Below, piece after piece: positions 33,625 through 42,388 of a stretch of 64,000 nucleotides of DNA. Location of the stretch: contig JAZQUG010000013.1 in NCBI GenBank assembly GCA_045631225.1, forward strand, positions 11,391 through 75,390, in the 5' to 3' direction. Under the pieces are notes generated by a model, which did not search any database, had not been told where the DNA came from, and was given only the letters and a program-made list of their open reading frames with translations. The position numbers and the translations under genes are program-made. The DNA is from Fimenecus sp045631225 (GTDB lineage Bacteria; Bacillota; Clostridia; Oscillospirales; Acutalibacteraceae). How positions within the stretch are numbered: the first letter of the stretch is position 1; every line of letters begins with the position of its first letter.

Positions 33625-34233
33625 TTATTTTATTGGCTCAAAATCTTCTGCACCGTGTTTGCAAAGTGGACAAACAAAATCTTCAGGTAATTCATCACCT
33701 TCATAAACATATCCACATATTTTACATACATATCCTTTTTTCTTAGGTGCTTCCGGTTTTGGTTTAATATTATCAAAATAGTATTGATATGTTGCTGATG
33801 GTACATCAGATAATGTTTCTGATTCAGTTACATCGGAAATAAATAAAATATGACTTCCGCAATCTATCATATCAGTAACTGTACAAGAAATGTATGCGTT
33901 TGTCTGTTCGCATATGAAAAAAGTACCGTTTTCAGTTCTGTAATGGTCATTATAACCTGCAAATTTATCTGTATCCTTGCCACTTGCAAAACCAAAACGC
34001 TTTATCATATCAAAGGTTGCATCCTGAGAAAGAATTGAAACAGTGAATTTTTTTGTTCTTTCAATCATTCCACAAGTATAGTTGTTTTTATTTACTGCAA
34101 TTGTAATTCTTTTTGGATTGTCTGTAACCTGAGTTGCAGTATTTATAATACAACCATTGTCTTTTCCGTTTTCAGTGGCAGTAAGTATAAATAAACCGTA
34201 ACTTAACTTAAACATAGCTTCATTTCTTATCAT
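33625..34233 (-). CDS. Flavin reductase-rubredoxin fusion (high-molecular-weight rubredoxin type)
   Basis: The first ~150 residues are an FMN-binding flavin-reductase domain (MFKLSYGLFILTATENGKDN, RITIAVNKNNYTCGMIERT, FTVSILSQDATFDMIKRFGF). The last ~40 are a rubredoxin with two CxxCG-type iron ligands (YVCKICGYVYEGDELP and DFVCPLCKHGAEDFEPI). Related proteins pass electrons from NAD(P)H to flavodiiron proteins that detoxify O2 or NO in anaerobes; no such gene is adjacent. GGAG stands about twelve bases before the ATG at 34233; the TTG at 34254 is upstream of that site. Confidence 0.88.
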   Translation of the reverse strand: MIRNEAMFKLSYGLFILTATENGKDNGCIINTATQVTDNPKRITIAVNKNNYTCGMIERTKKFTVSILSQDATFDMIKRFGFASGKDTDKFAGYNDHYRTENGTFFICEQTNAYISCTVTDMIDCGSHILFISDVTESETLSDVPSATYQYYFDNIKPKPEAPKKKGYVCKICGYVYEGDELPEDFVCPLCKHGAEDFEPIK

Positions 34234-34323
34234 TAAAATCAACTCCTTTTTCAAGATTATATCACATTTACAATAAAATGTACAATGTTATTTATTTAAC
34301 ACTGTGACAAATTTGTATTTTAA

Positions 34324-34352
34324 TTGACAAAAGTCTCTAAATATGGTATCTT
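34324..34352 (+). promoter_or_regulatory. Promoter of the NhaC-family gene
   Basis: TTGACA (34324-34329), a 17-bp spacer and TATCTT (34347-34352), 65 bp upstream of the start codon. Confidence 0.75.
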
Positions 34353-34417
34353 TTTTATGTATTTATTGTATGTTGTATATTGATTTTTATTCAATATACT
34401 AAAAAGGAGATGTAAAA

Positions 34418-36208
34418 ATGAAAAGAAGGTTCAGTATTAAAACCACAGTTGCTATAGCAATTTCAGTTTTACTTATTGCAAGTATGGCTATTTTTGCTTT
34501 CGCAAGTGATGGTGATGCTGCAACAGCAAAAATGATTGATTGTTCTTCTTGTGAGGGTGCAGGCTATCTTTCAGCTTGTGAAAATTGTGAGGGAACAAAT
34601 ATCGTATGTTCAGACTGTTCTACAAGTGCTAATGTATGTGGTGATTGTAGTGGTTCTGGTCAGGTTGAAGCACCAACAAGATTCTATTCAAGTATCTGGT
34701 CATTACTTCCACCTGTAATTGCTATTGCTTTGGCTCTTATCACTAAAGAGGTATATTCATCACTTTTCATCGGTATTGTAGTTGGTGGTTTGCTTTATGC
34801 TGAAGGAAATTTCGAAGGCACCATTACTCACGTGTTCAGCGATGGTTTTGTAGCAAATATTGCTGACTCATACAATATGGGTATTATTATATTCCTTATC
34901 ATTCTTGGTGCTATGGTTTCAATGATGAACAAAGCAGGTGGTTCAGCTGCGTTTGGCCGTTGGGCAAAAACACATATCAAATCAAGAGTTGGTGCACAGC
35001 TTGCAACAGTTCTCTTTGGTTGTATGATTTTTATTGACGACTACTTTAACTGTCTTACAGTAGGTTCAGTTATGAGACCTGTTACAGATAGCCATAAAGT
35101 ATCTCGTGCAAAACTTGCATATCTTATCGATGCAACAGCAGCACCTATTTGTATTATTGCTCCTGTTTCTTCATGGGCAGCAGCAGTTGCAGGTTTCGTT
35201 GCTGAGGAAGAGGTAAGTGGTTTCCAGCTTTTCCTCAGTGCTATTCCATATAACTTCTATGCACTTCTTACTATCGTAATGATGGTTGCAATCACAATCA
35301 TGAAGTTTGATTACGGTAAGATGAGAGTTCATGAAGCAAATGCATTAAATGGTGATTTATTTACAAGTGATGCTGAATCCTTCAAAGATTCTGCTGATAA
35401 TTCAAATGCAAATCCAAAGGGTAAGGTTATTGACCTTATTATTCCTGTTGTAACACTTATAGTTTCTTGTGTTATCGGTTTGATTTATTCAGGTGGATTC
35501 TTTGATTCAGAAAGTGGCGCATTCCACAATGTTGTTGAAGCTTTCTCATGTGCTGATGCATCTGTTGGTCTTCTCTACGGTTCATTTATCACACTTATTC
35601 TTTCAGTAGCATACTTTATGATTCGTCGTGTTATTTCATTTAAGGATTGTATGGATTCAATTCCTGAAGGCTTTAAGGCAATGGTTCCTGCTATTATGAT
35701 TCTTGCTTGTGCATGGACTCTTAAGGCAATGACAGACAGCCTTGGTGCAAAAGCATTTATCGCTGGTATTGTTGAATCAACAGCAGGTAGCTTTGCAAAC
35801 TTCCTTCCTGCAGTAATTTTCCTTATTGCAGTTGGTCTTTCATTTGCAACAGGTACATCATGGGGTACATTTGGTATTCTTATTCCACTTGTTCTCAGTG
35901 TATTCCCATACAGCAGTGGTCCGATTTCAATTATTGCAATTTCTGCTTGTATGGCTGGTGCTGTTTGCGGTGACCACTGTTCACCAATTTCAGACACAAC
36001 AATTATGGCAAGTGCAGGTAGCCAGAGTAACCACATTAACCACGTTTCAACTCAGTTGCCATACGCATTAACAGTTGCAGGTGTTTCATTTGTAACATAT
36101 GTTATTGCAGGATTTGTGCAGAAGGCATATATTGCTCTTCCAATCGGTATTCTTCTTATGCTTGGTACACTTATTGTTATCAAAGCAGCTTCAAAGAAAA
36201 AGGCATAA
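34418..36208 (+). CDS. NhaC-family Na+/H+ antiporter with an N-terminal eight-cysteine module
   Basis: The main part (~90-596) is an NhaC-type antiporter with about eleven helices and the family stretches LLPPVIAIALALITKEVYSS, FIDDYFNCLTVGSVMRPVTD, APICIIAPVSSWAAAVAGFV, FATGTSWGTFGILIPLVLSV and AGAVCGDHCSPISDTTIMAS. It should exchange Na+ for H+ or a related solute. Before it lies an unusual region. A signal-like helix (VAIAISVLLIASMAIFAFAS) is followed by four CxxC pairs (Cys42/45, 54/57, 64/67, 74/77) with Gly-rich spacing like the DnaJ zinc finger. AAGGAG precedes the ATG. It is a single gene with a strong promoter and terminator. Confidence 0.87.
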   Translation: MKRRFSIKTTVAIAISVLLIASMAIFAFASDGDAATAKMIDCSSCEGAGYLSACENCEGTNIVCSDCSTSANVCGDCSGSGQVEAPTRFYSSIWSLLPPVIAIALALITKEVYSSLFIGIVVGGLLYAEGNFEGTITHVFSDGFVANIADSYNMGIIIFLIILGAMVSMMNKAGGSAAFGRWAKTHIKSRVGAQLATVLFGCMIFIDDYFNCLTVGSVMRPVTDSHKVSRAKLAYLIDATAAPICIIAPVSSWAAAVAGFVAEEEVSGFQLFLSAIPYNFYALLTIVMMVAITIMKFDYGKMRVHEANALNGDLFTSDAESFKDSADNSNANPKGKVIDLIIPVVTLIVSCVIGLIYSGGFFDSESGAFHNVVEAFSCADASVGLLYGSFITLILSVAYFMIRRVISFKDCMDSIPEGFKAMVPAIMILACAWTLKAMTDSLGAKAFIAGIVESTAGSFANFLPAVIFLIAVGLSFATGTSWGTFGILIPLVLSVFPYSSGPISIIAISACMAGAVCGDHCSPISDTTIMASAGSQSNHINHVSTQLPYALTVAGVSFVTYVIAGFVQKAYIALPIGILLMLGTLIVIKAASKKKA

Positions 36209-36225
36209 ACACTTACTTATAAATG

Positions 36226-36263
36226 AAAATCCCCTTGTCCGATTAGGATAAGGGGATTTTTTT
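36226..36263. terminator. Bidirectional terminator between nhaC-like and nadE
   Basis: AATCCCCTTGTCC/GGATAAGGGGATT forms a long stem with a five-base loop; T-runs flank it on both strands between the convergent genes. Confidence 0.88.
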
Positions 36264-36270
36264 ATATGTT

Positions 36271-38010
36271 TTAGAATTTTAACCATTCATCAGAAAAAGC
36301 ATCTGAAGGCATTGACCAGGCTCCACGAGGTGAAAGTGATACTGTTCCCACAGCAGGACCATCAGGCATACATGAACGCTTGAATTGGTTGTTAAAGAAT
36401 CTTCTTATAAAAATTGTAAGCCACTTTCTCAAATCTTCTTCAGTATATTTTTCATTGAAATTATTAATTGCCATTTCAAGTAATTCTTCAGGTGATTTAT
36501 TGTGACGAACAAAATAATATATGAAAAAGTCGTGAACCTCATAAGGACCAAGCGTAGTTTCGGTTTTTTGCTCCATTTTACCGTTTTTGTCCGGTGGGAG
36601 TAGTTCGGGGCTTATTGGGGTGTTAAGTACGCTGTAGAGCGTTTTAGAGACATTTTCATCACTCTTGTCAGCAACATATTTAACAAGATGCTTCATAAGT
36701 GTTTTTGGAACAGATGCATTTACACCATACATACTCATATGGTCACCGTTATATGTGCACCAACCAAGTGCCAATTCACTTAAATCGCCTGTGCCAACAA
36801 CAATAGCACCAATTTTATTTGCATAGTCCATAAGAATTTGTGTTCGTTCTCTTGCCTGAGTATTTTCATAGGTAACATCGTGAACGTCAACATCATGGCC
36901 AATGTCTTTAAAATGCTGTAAACTTGCTTCTTTAACGTTAATTTCCTTGAGTGTTGCTCCAATAAGTTTTACAAGATTACAAGCATTTGTGTATGTTAAA
37001 TCAGTTGTACCGAATCCGGGCATTGTTATGCAAATAAGATTTTCAATTGGAAGGTGAAGCTTTTTTAATGTTTCAACAGCAACAAGTAATGCATGTGTTG
37101 AATCAAGTCCGCCTGAAATACCGAGAACAAGTTTTTTACAATGAATATGAATCATTCTCTTTGCAAGACCGGTGCTTTGTATTTTAAGTATTTCATCACA
37201 TCTTTTTGAAAGTTCTTTATAATCTGATGGTATAAATGGATTTCCACCAAGTTTTTCAATAACTTCTTTTTTTAATACAATAGAGGAGTTGTTTTTTGAT
37301 TCAGGAATATCAATTTCACTTATAATAACTTCATTTTCAAATGAAAATCTGTTGCCCTCTGAAATAATCTTACCATTTACTGCATGAACACATTCACCCG
37401 AATATACATAATCAGTTGATGATTCATAAGGACCTGCAGACGATGAAACATATGCACAGTTTCTGTTTAATGTATATGTTTTAATAAAGTGTTTATGGTT
37501 TTCATATTTAGTCACAAGAGCAGGTGAGGCACAAATATTAATAATCAAGTCGGATGTGTAGCTTCCTTTATAAAAGTCATCTCCGATAACCATATCAAAA
37601 GTGGATTTATCATTCTTTATTTTATAACCTGATGAAAACCATCTTAATTCAGTTGTTGAAAGATTTTTTTTCGATATGATTTCAATAATTTCACCACGGA
37701 AAATATGAATAGCACAATTATAAAGGGTATTATTGTCTTTAATCGGAGAACCAAAAATAATATGTGAAGGGTAATTTTTTGAATAATCAATTATCTTTTT
37801 TATACTATTTTCACAAACATCAATTAATGTGTTATGGAAGAACAAATCACCACAGGAACATCCCGAAATGCAAAGCTCAGGAAATGCAATAATATCAATA
37901 TTATCCTTATTTAAACTATCAAGTATATTGATTATTTCTTCACAGTTTTTTGTTGGATTACCAACATACAATTTAGGTGAAACAGATGCAATCTTCTTTT
38001 TTGAACACAT
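36271..38010 (-). CDS. nadE: NAD synthetase NadE with a degenerate glutaminase domain
   Basis: The C-terminal part (~270-579) is a normal NAD+ synthase with the ATP-PPase loop VLGISGGLDSTHALL, IGAIVVGTGDLSELALGWCT and YNGDHMSMYGVNASVPKT. The N-terminal ~250 residues are nitrilase-like, as in glutamine-dependent enzymes. The catalytic Glu (FPELCISG, Glu45) and Lys (SKKNLS, Lys114 or 115) are present. However, the conserved ICED motif that carries the nucleophilic Cys reads VIGDDFY, placing Gly143 where Cys is expected. The enzyme may therefore depend on free ammonia. The domain is also somewhat short (579 against roughly 640 residues). AGGAG precedes the ATG; it is a single gene. Confidence 0.9.
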   Translation of the reverse strand: MCSKKKIASVSPKLYVGNPTKNCEEIINILDSLNKDNIDIIAFPELCISGCSCGDLFFHNTLIDVCENSIKKIIDYSKNYPSHIIFGSPIKDNNTLYNCAIHIFRGEIIEIISKKNLSTTELRWFSSGYKIKNDKSTFDMVIGDDFYKGSYTSDLIINICASPALVTKYENHKHFIKTYTLNRNCAYVSSSAGPYESSTDYVYSGECVHAVNGKIISEGNRFSFENEVIISEIDIPESKNNSSIVLKKEVIEKLGGNPFIPSDYKELSKRCDEILKIQSTGLAKRMIHIHCKKLVLGISGGLDSTHALLVAVETLKKLHLPIENLICITMPGFGTTDLTYTNACNLVKLIGATLKEINVKEASLQHFKDIGHDVDVHDVTYENTQARERTQILMDYANKIGAIVVGTGDLSELALGWCTYNGDHMSMYGVNASVPKTLMKHLVKYVADKSDENVSKTLYSVLNTPISPELLPPDKNGKMEQKTETTLGPYEVHDFFIYYFVRHNKSPEELLEMAINNFNEKYTEEDLRKWLTIFIRRFFNNQFKRSCMPDGPAVGTVSLSPRGAWSMPSDAFSDEWLKF

Positions 38011-38082
38011 AATAAATCTCCTAATATATAATTATTCTTTTGTTATTATATAGCAAAAGAATAATTTAATCAACAAAAATCA

Positions 38083-38106
38083 AAGGGTTATCATATGATA
38101 ACCCTT
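38083..38106 (-). terminator. Terminator after the cytidylate kinase-like gene
   Basis: AAGGGTTATCATATGATAACCCTT is a perfect 24-bp palindrome; on the minus strand it is followed by TGATTTTTGTT. Confidence 0.75.
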
Positions 38107-38113
38107 AAATTAA

Positions 38114-38743
38114 TTATTTTTTTACATTTTTTAAAACTTCGATATAAGCCTTGATTGCTTCAACACAACCGTCAAAGCCTAAATCAGCGCTGTTGAGACA
38201 CAAGTCATAGTTTCTTGCATTATCCCAATCACGGCATGTGTAGTAATGATAAAACTCACTACGGTGTTTATCGATTTTACGAATCTTTTTGTCAGCATCT
38301 TTTTCGTTTAATGCAAACATATCCATAATTGTTTCAACACAAACATCGTGAGGTGCCCAGATAAATACTTTTATAACATTATTGTAATCTTTTAAAATGT
38401 AATCAGCACAACGTCCGATAATAATGCAAGACTCTTTTTCGGCAAGTGACTTGATAATCTTAGCCTGATAGTTGAAAAGATTTTCCTTTGAAGTGAATTT
38501 GCTGTCTTCAGGTGGTATAATGCTACCTGTGTACTGTTTTGTTGATGAATCGAATAAACCAAGACTTACTTCTTCATCGTGCTTCTGGAAAAGACCAAGA
38601 TTTATACCACTGTCATCAGATGCCATATAGAGAATTTCGCGGTCATAATAGGGGATATTAAGCTCCTTTGAAAGCATTTTGCCAATTGTTCTACCGCCAC
38701 TGCCATAACCACGTGCAATAGTAATAACGATTTTTTTATCCAT
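38114..38743 (-). CDS. Cytidylate kinase-like protein (AAA_26 family)
   Basis: The ~209-residue protein has a P-loop of the form ITIARGYGSGGRTIGKMLSK, the segment IPYYDREILYMAS, a central ESCIIIGRCADYIL and a lid-like region with Arg/Lys (DADKKIRKIDKHRSEFYHYY). It belongs to the cytidylate kinase-like group, whose substrate is unproven; true Cmk is encoded separately at 17491. The ATG at 38743 has AAAGGTGG eight bases upstream; the GTG at 38755 overlaps that site. It lies 22 bp downstream of livF, so it may be the last gene of the liv transcript. Confidence 0.8.
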   Translation of the reverse strand: MDKKIVITIARGYGSGGRTIGKMLSKELNIPYYDREILYMASDDSGINLGLFQKHDEEVSLGLFDSSTKQYTGSIIPPEDSKFTSKENLFNYQAKIIKSLAEKESCIIIGRCADYILKDYNNVIKVFIWAPHDVCVETIMDMFALNEKDADKKIRKIDKHRSEFYHYYTCRDWDNARNYDLCLNSADLGFDGCVEAIKAYIEVLKNVKK

Positions 38744-38765
38744 TGATTTGACCACCTTTCAAGGT

Positions 38766-39479
38766 TTATTCACTAAGATATGCTTTTTTAACGGATTCAT
38801 CATTCATAAGGTCTTTTGCATCACCAGAAAGAACGATGTTACCTGTTTCAAGAACATAAGCTCTATCAGCAATAGAAAGTGCTTTTTTAGCGTTCTGTTC
38901 AACAAGAAGAACAGTTGTACCATTAGCATTGATAGCTTTGATAATTTCAAAAATTTCAGAAACAAGAAGGGGAGAAAGACCCATTGATGGTTCATCCATC
39001 AAAACAAAATCAGGCTTTGACATAAGTGCTCTACCCATAGCGAGCATTTGCTGCTCACCACCGGAGAGTGTGCCTGCAATCTGGTTTTTTCTTTCTTCAA
39101 GTCGTGGAAAACGCTCGTAAACATATTTTAAAGTTTTTTCAATTTCGTCTTTATCCTTACGAGTAAATGCTCCTAATTTTATGTTATCAAGAACAGAAAG
39201 CTGTTGGAAAATTCTTCTACCTTCAGGAACATGAGCCATACCCATTGAAACAATTTTATGAGCAGGAGTTTTTGTAATATCCTGGTCATGAAATAAGATT
39301 TTACCTGTTTTTGGTTTTAAAAGACCTGTAACAGTGTGGAGAATAGTTGTTTTACCTGCACCGTTTGCACCGATAAGAGCAACAATTTCACCTTTATTTA
39401 CTTCAAAAGAAACACCTTTTAAAGCTTTAATCATACCGTAATATACTTCTATATTATCGACTTTTAAAAGTGGTGCCAT
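38766..39479 (-). CDS. livF: Branched-chain amino-acid ABC transporter ATP-binding protein LivF
   Basis: One of two ATPases of the leucine/isoleucine/valine importer. Its 237 residues contain Walker A LIGANGAGKTTILHTV, the LivF-type GMAHVPEGRRIFQQLSVLDN, the signature LSGGEQQMLAMGRALM, Walker B FVLMDEPSMGLSP and the switch His position replaced by VLLVEQNAKKAL, as is normal for LivF. AAGGAGG precedes the ATG. It lies 12 bp after livG. Confidence 0.95.
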   Translation of the reverse strand: MAPLLKVDNIEVYYGMIKALKGVSFEVNKGEIVALIGANGAGKTTILHTVTGLLKPKTGKILFHDQDITKTPAHKIVSMGMAHVPEGRRIFQQLSVLDNIKLGAFTRKDKDEIEKTLKYVYERFPRLEERKNQIAGTLSGGEQQMLAMGRALMSKPDFVLMDEPSMGLSPLLVSEIFEIIKAINANGTTVLLVEQNAKKALSIADRAYVLETGNIVLSGDAKDLMNDESVKKAYLSE

Positions 39480-39491
39480 TTCTATTCCTCC

Positions 39492-40250
39492 TTAATCACC
39501 TAAATATGCCTTAATAACTTCAGGGTTATTTAGAACATCACTTGTTTTACCTTGTGCAAGTTCCTGTCCAAAATTGAGAACAGATACTTCTTCGCAAATA
39601 CCACTGACAAGTTTCATATCGTGCTCAATAAGAAGAACTGTCATATCGAATTTATCACGTACAAAACGAATTGTATCCATAAGCTCCTGTGTTTCACTCG
39701 GATTCATACCTGCAGCAGGTTCGTCAAGAAGTAAGAGCTTTGGATTAGTAGCAAGAGCACGTGCAATTTCAAGCTTTCTCTGTTTACCGTACGGAAGATT
39801 ATCTGCTAAAGTTGAAGCTTCTTCTTCAAGTCCGAAAACTTTAAGAAGTTCCATAGCTTTTTCATCCATTTTCTTTTCTGTTTTAAAATACTTTGGCAGA
39901 CGAAGAATACCTTCAAGAGTACTGTATTTATGAAGATTATGGAAACCGGCTTTAACATTATCAAGAACACTTAATTCTTTGAAAAGTCTGATATTCTGGA
40001 ATGTTCTTGCTATACCACAACGGTTAATTTCAATTGTACTCTTTCCTGTGATATTCTGTCCATCAAGGATTACTGCACCTGATGTCGGCTTATAAACGCC
40101 TGTTAAAAGATTAAATACAGTTGTTTTACCTGCACCATTAGGGCCGATAAGTCCGTAGAGCTGACCTTTTTCAATTTTAACATTGAATTCATCAACAGCA
40201 CGAAGACCACCGAAAGAAATTGAGAGATTTTTCACTTCAAGAATAGCCAT
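39492..40250 (-). CDS. livG: Branched-chain amino-acid ABC transporter ATP-binding protein LivG
   Basis: The second ATPase of the importer, 252 residues. It has Walker A LIGPNGAGKTTVFNLLTG, the LivG-typical GIARTFQNIRLFKELSVLDN, the signature LPYGKQRKLEIARALA, Walker B LLLLDEPAAGMNPSE and VLLIEHDMKLV. Its ATG overlaps the livM stop codon (TAATG), with AAGGAG inside the livM 3' end, so translation is coupled. Confidence 0.95.
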   Translation of the reverse strand: MAILEVKNLSISFGGLRAVDEFNVKIEKGQLYGLIGPNGAGKTTVFNLLTGVYKPTSGAVILDGQNITGKSTIEINRCGIARTFQNIRLFKELSVLDNVKAGFHNLHKYSTLEGILRLPKYFKTEKKMDEKAMELLKVFGLEEEASTLADNLPYGKQRKLEIARALATNPKLLLLDEPAAGMNPSETQELMDTIRFVRDKFDMTVLLIEHDMKLVSGICEEVSVLNFGQELAQGKTSDVLNNPEVIKAYLGD

Positions 40251-41332
40251 TATTTAACCTCTCCTTTCTTTTCTTTAACTACAAGACCTTTAACCCTGCC
40301 GAAATAAGCATTAAGTCTGCTCTTAATATTTTCATTTGATGTAATAAGCATCATTCCGATAAGAATAATAGCATAGAACAACATACGATAGTTACCAATT
40401 GTTTCTCTTAAGAGTTCAGGGATAAGAGTAAGAACAACAGCGGCAATAACACTACCACGAATTGAACCGATACCACCGAGAACAACGAAAACAAGAACAA
40501 GAATAGACATATTATAGTCAAATTTTACAGCCTGAAGTGTAGAGAAGTTGTGTGAATAAATAACACCTGCAACACCGGCAAGGAATGCTGTTAAACCAAA
40601 TGTGATAAGCTTATATTTTGTAATATTAATACCGATTGATTCGGCTGCAATTCTGTTATCACGGATAGACATTACAGCACGACCTGTTCTTGAATGAACA
40701 AAGTTGTATGCAACTATAACAGTTATTAAAAGAATAATAAATGCAATTTCATAATTTGAATCTTTTGGTGTTCCGTTAATACCGAGCGCACCGTTGATAA
40801 GCATTTCGCCATCAGATGCCATATTCATATCTGAAACACTCTTGATAGAAACATGGAAACCTTCTGCATCTCTGCCAAGATAAATTGATGCACAGATGTT
40901 TTTGATAATTTCGCCAAATGCAAGTGTAACAATAGCAAGATAGTCACCCTTGAGTCTGAGAACAGGAATACCAATGAGAATACCAAAAATAGCTGCAATC
41001 AAACCTCCAATCACAAGAGCAAGAGGATAGCGAATAATTGCTTCTGGAATTGCTTCTTCCATTAAGTTAGAAAATAATGCACCCGTATATGCACCAATGC
41101 ACATGAAACCTGCCTGACCAAGGCTTAATTCACCAAGAATACCAACTGTAAGGTTTAAAGAAACAGCAAGTATTGCATAAACACAAAGAGGAACAAGTAA
41201 GTCCTGCATCATATATGACATATTACCGGAACTTTTTAAAATCTGAGTAAGAATAAATACGACAATAAGAATTATATAAGTGATTAAACTTTGTTTTGTG
41301 TAAGGTTTAACCGTTTTTAAAGATTTCTTCAT
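40250..41332 (-). CDS. livM: Branched-chain amino-acid ABC transporter permease LivM
   Basis: A 360-residue permease with about ten membrane helices. It shows LivM features such as LNLTVGILGELSLGQAGFMC, LRLKGDYLAIVTLAFGEIIK, SIRDNRIAAESIGINITKYK and VLGGIGSIRGSVIAAVVLT, and a basic C-terminal tail. Together with LivH it forms the translocation pore. AGGGAG precedes the ATG; it lies 23 bp after livH. Confidence 0.94.
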   Translation of the reverse strand: MKKSLKTVKPYTKQSLITYIILIVVFILTQILKSSGNMSYMMQDLLVPLCVYAILAVSLNLTVGILGELSLGQAGFMCIGAYTGALFSNLMEEAIPEAIIRYPLALVIGGLIAAIFGILIGIPVLRLKGDYLAIVTLAFGEIIKNICASIYLGRDAEGFHVSIKSVSDMNMASDGEMLINGALGINGTPKDSNYEIAFIILLITVIVAYNFVHSRTGRAVMSIRDNRIAAESIGINITKYKLITFGLTAFLAGVAGVIYSHNFSTLQAVKFDYNMSILVLVFVVLGGIGSIRGSVIAAVVLTLIPELLRETIGNYRMLFYAIILIGMMLITSNENIKSRLNAYFGRVKGLVVKEKKGEVK

Positions 41333-41355
41333 AAAATAAACGCTCCCTTCACAAA

Positions 41356-42237
41356 TTAAACTTTTTCACTTGTTTTCTTACCAAGAATACCTGTAGGTTT
41401 AACCATAAGGATAATGATAAGAACACCGAAAACAATAGCATCAGCAAGCTGAGTAGAAATATATGCTTTACCGAGAATTTCAATTACGCCGATAAGAATG
41501 CCACCAATCATAGCACCCGGAATTGAGCCGATTCCACCGAAAACAGCAGCAGTAAATGCCTTGATACCGGGCATAGCACCGGTTGTGTTTGAAAGAATCG
41601 GATATGCAGAACAATAAAGAGCACCTGCAACAGCAGCTAAAGCTGAACCGATAGCAAATGTAAGAGAAATTGTCTTGTTTACATTGATACCCATAAGCTG
41701 AGCAGCACCTTTATCTTCGGAAACTGCGAGCATAGCTTTACCACTCTTTGTTTTCTTAATGAAAATTGAAAGAGCAATAACAATAAGTAATGAAACAACA
41801 ATAGCTGTTGAAGCTTCACCTGAAATAACAATCTGACCATCAAAAAGTTTAATTGCAGGTACACTTACAACAGATGTGAAGTTAATCGGATTTGCACCGA
41901 AAATTGCAAGTGCAATATTCTGTAAGAAATAACTCACACCGATTGCAGTGATAAGAACAGCCAATGATGTTGACTGACGTAATGGCTTGTATGCAATCTT
42001 TTCAATTGTGATACCAAGAACAGTACAAGCAATCATTGAAACAACAACTGCAATAAGAGGGTGGAGTCCCGCTCTGACAGAAGCTAAATACACAACATAC
42101 GCACCAATCATAATAACATCACCGTGAGCAAAGTTGAGCATTTTTGCGATACCGTAAACCATAGTGTAGCCAAGGGCAATAACTGCATAAATACTACCGA
42201 GACTAATTCCATTAATGAGGTTACTTAAAAAACCCAT
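41356..42237 (-). CDS. livH: Branched-chain amino-acid ABC transporter permease LivH
   Basis: A 293-residue permease with about eight helices. It contains the LivH motifs LINGISLGSIYAVIALGYTM, YGIAKMLNFAHGDVIMIGAY, AYKPLRQSTSLAVLITAIGV and AVFGGIGSIPGAMIGGILIG. AAGGATG precedes the ATG. A hairpin lies between the livK stop and this gene, so it is probably expressed less strongly than the binding protein. Confidence 0.94.
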   Translation of the reverse strand: MGFLSNLINGISLGSIYAVIALGYTMVYGIAKMLNFAHGDVIMIGAYVVYLASVRAGLHPLIAVVVSMIACTVLGITIEKIAYKPLRQSTSLAVLITAIGVSYFLQNIALAIFGANPINFTSVVSVPAIKLFDGQIVISGEASTAIVVSLLIVIALSIFIKKTKSGKAMLAVSEDKGAAQLMGINVNKTISLTFAIGSALAAVAGALYCSAYPILSNTTGAMPGIKAFTAAVFGGIGSIPGAMIGGILIGVIEILGKAYISTQLADAIVFGVLIIILMVKPTGILGKKTSEKV

Positions 42238-42335
42238 TTATGTAACATCCTTCCATTGATTGTATAGATTTAACCTATACAAAAATTTTCATTATATTAT
42301 ATCACAAGTGAATGATAAAAACAATAATTTTAAAA

Positions 42336-42366
42336 AAATACCGACAGTAAAAACTGCCGGTATTTT
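42336..42366 (-). terminator. Hairpin between livK and livH (partial terminator)
   Basis: ATACCG(A)CAGT/ACTG(C)CGGTAT flanks a short A-rich loop, and on the minus strand it is followed by a T-rich tract. Being inside the operon, it probably reduces expression of the membrane and ATPase genes relative to livK. Confidence 0.7.
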
Positions 42367-42388
42367 AAATAATCTAATTGTTTTTTAA

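Noticed and set aside
35575..36036. 153-codon open frame antisense to the NhaC gene
   Set aside because: The plus-strand gene is a clear antiporter; the antisense frame has no start signal and reflects codon bias.
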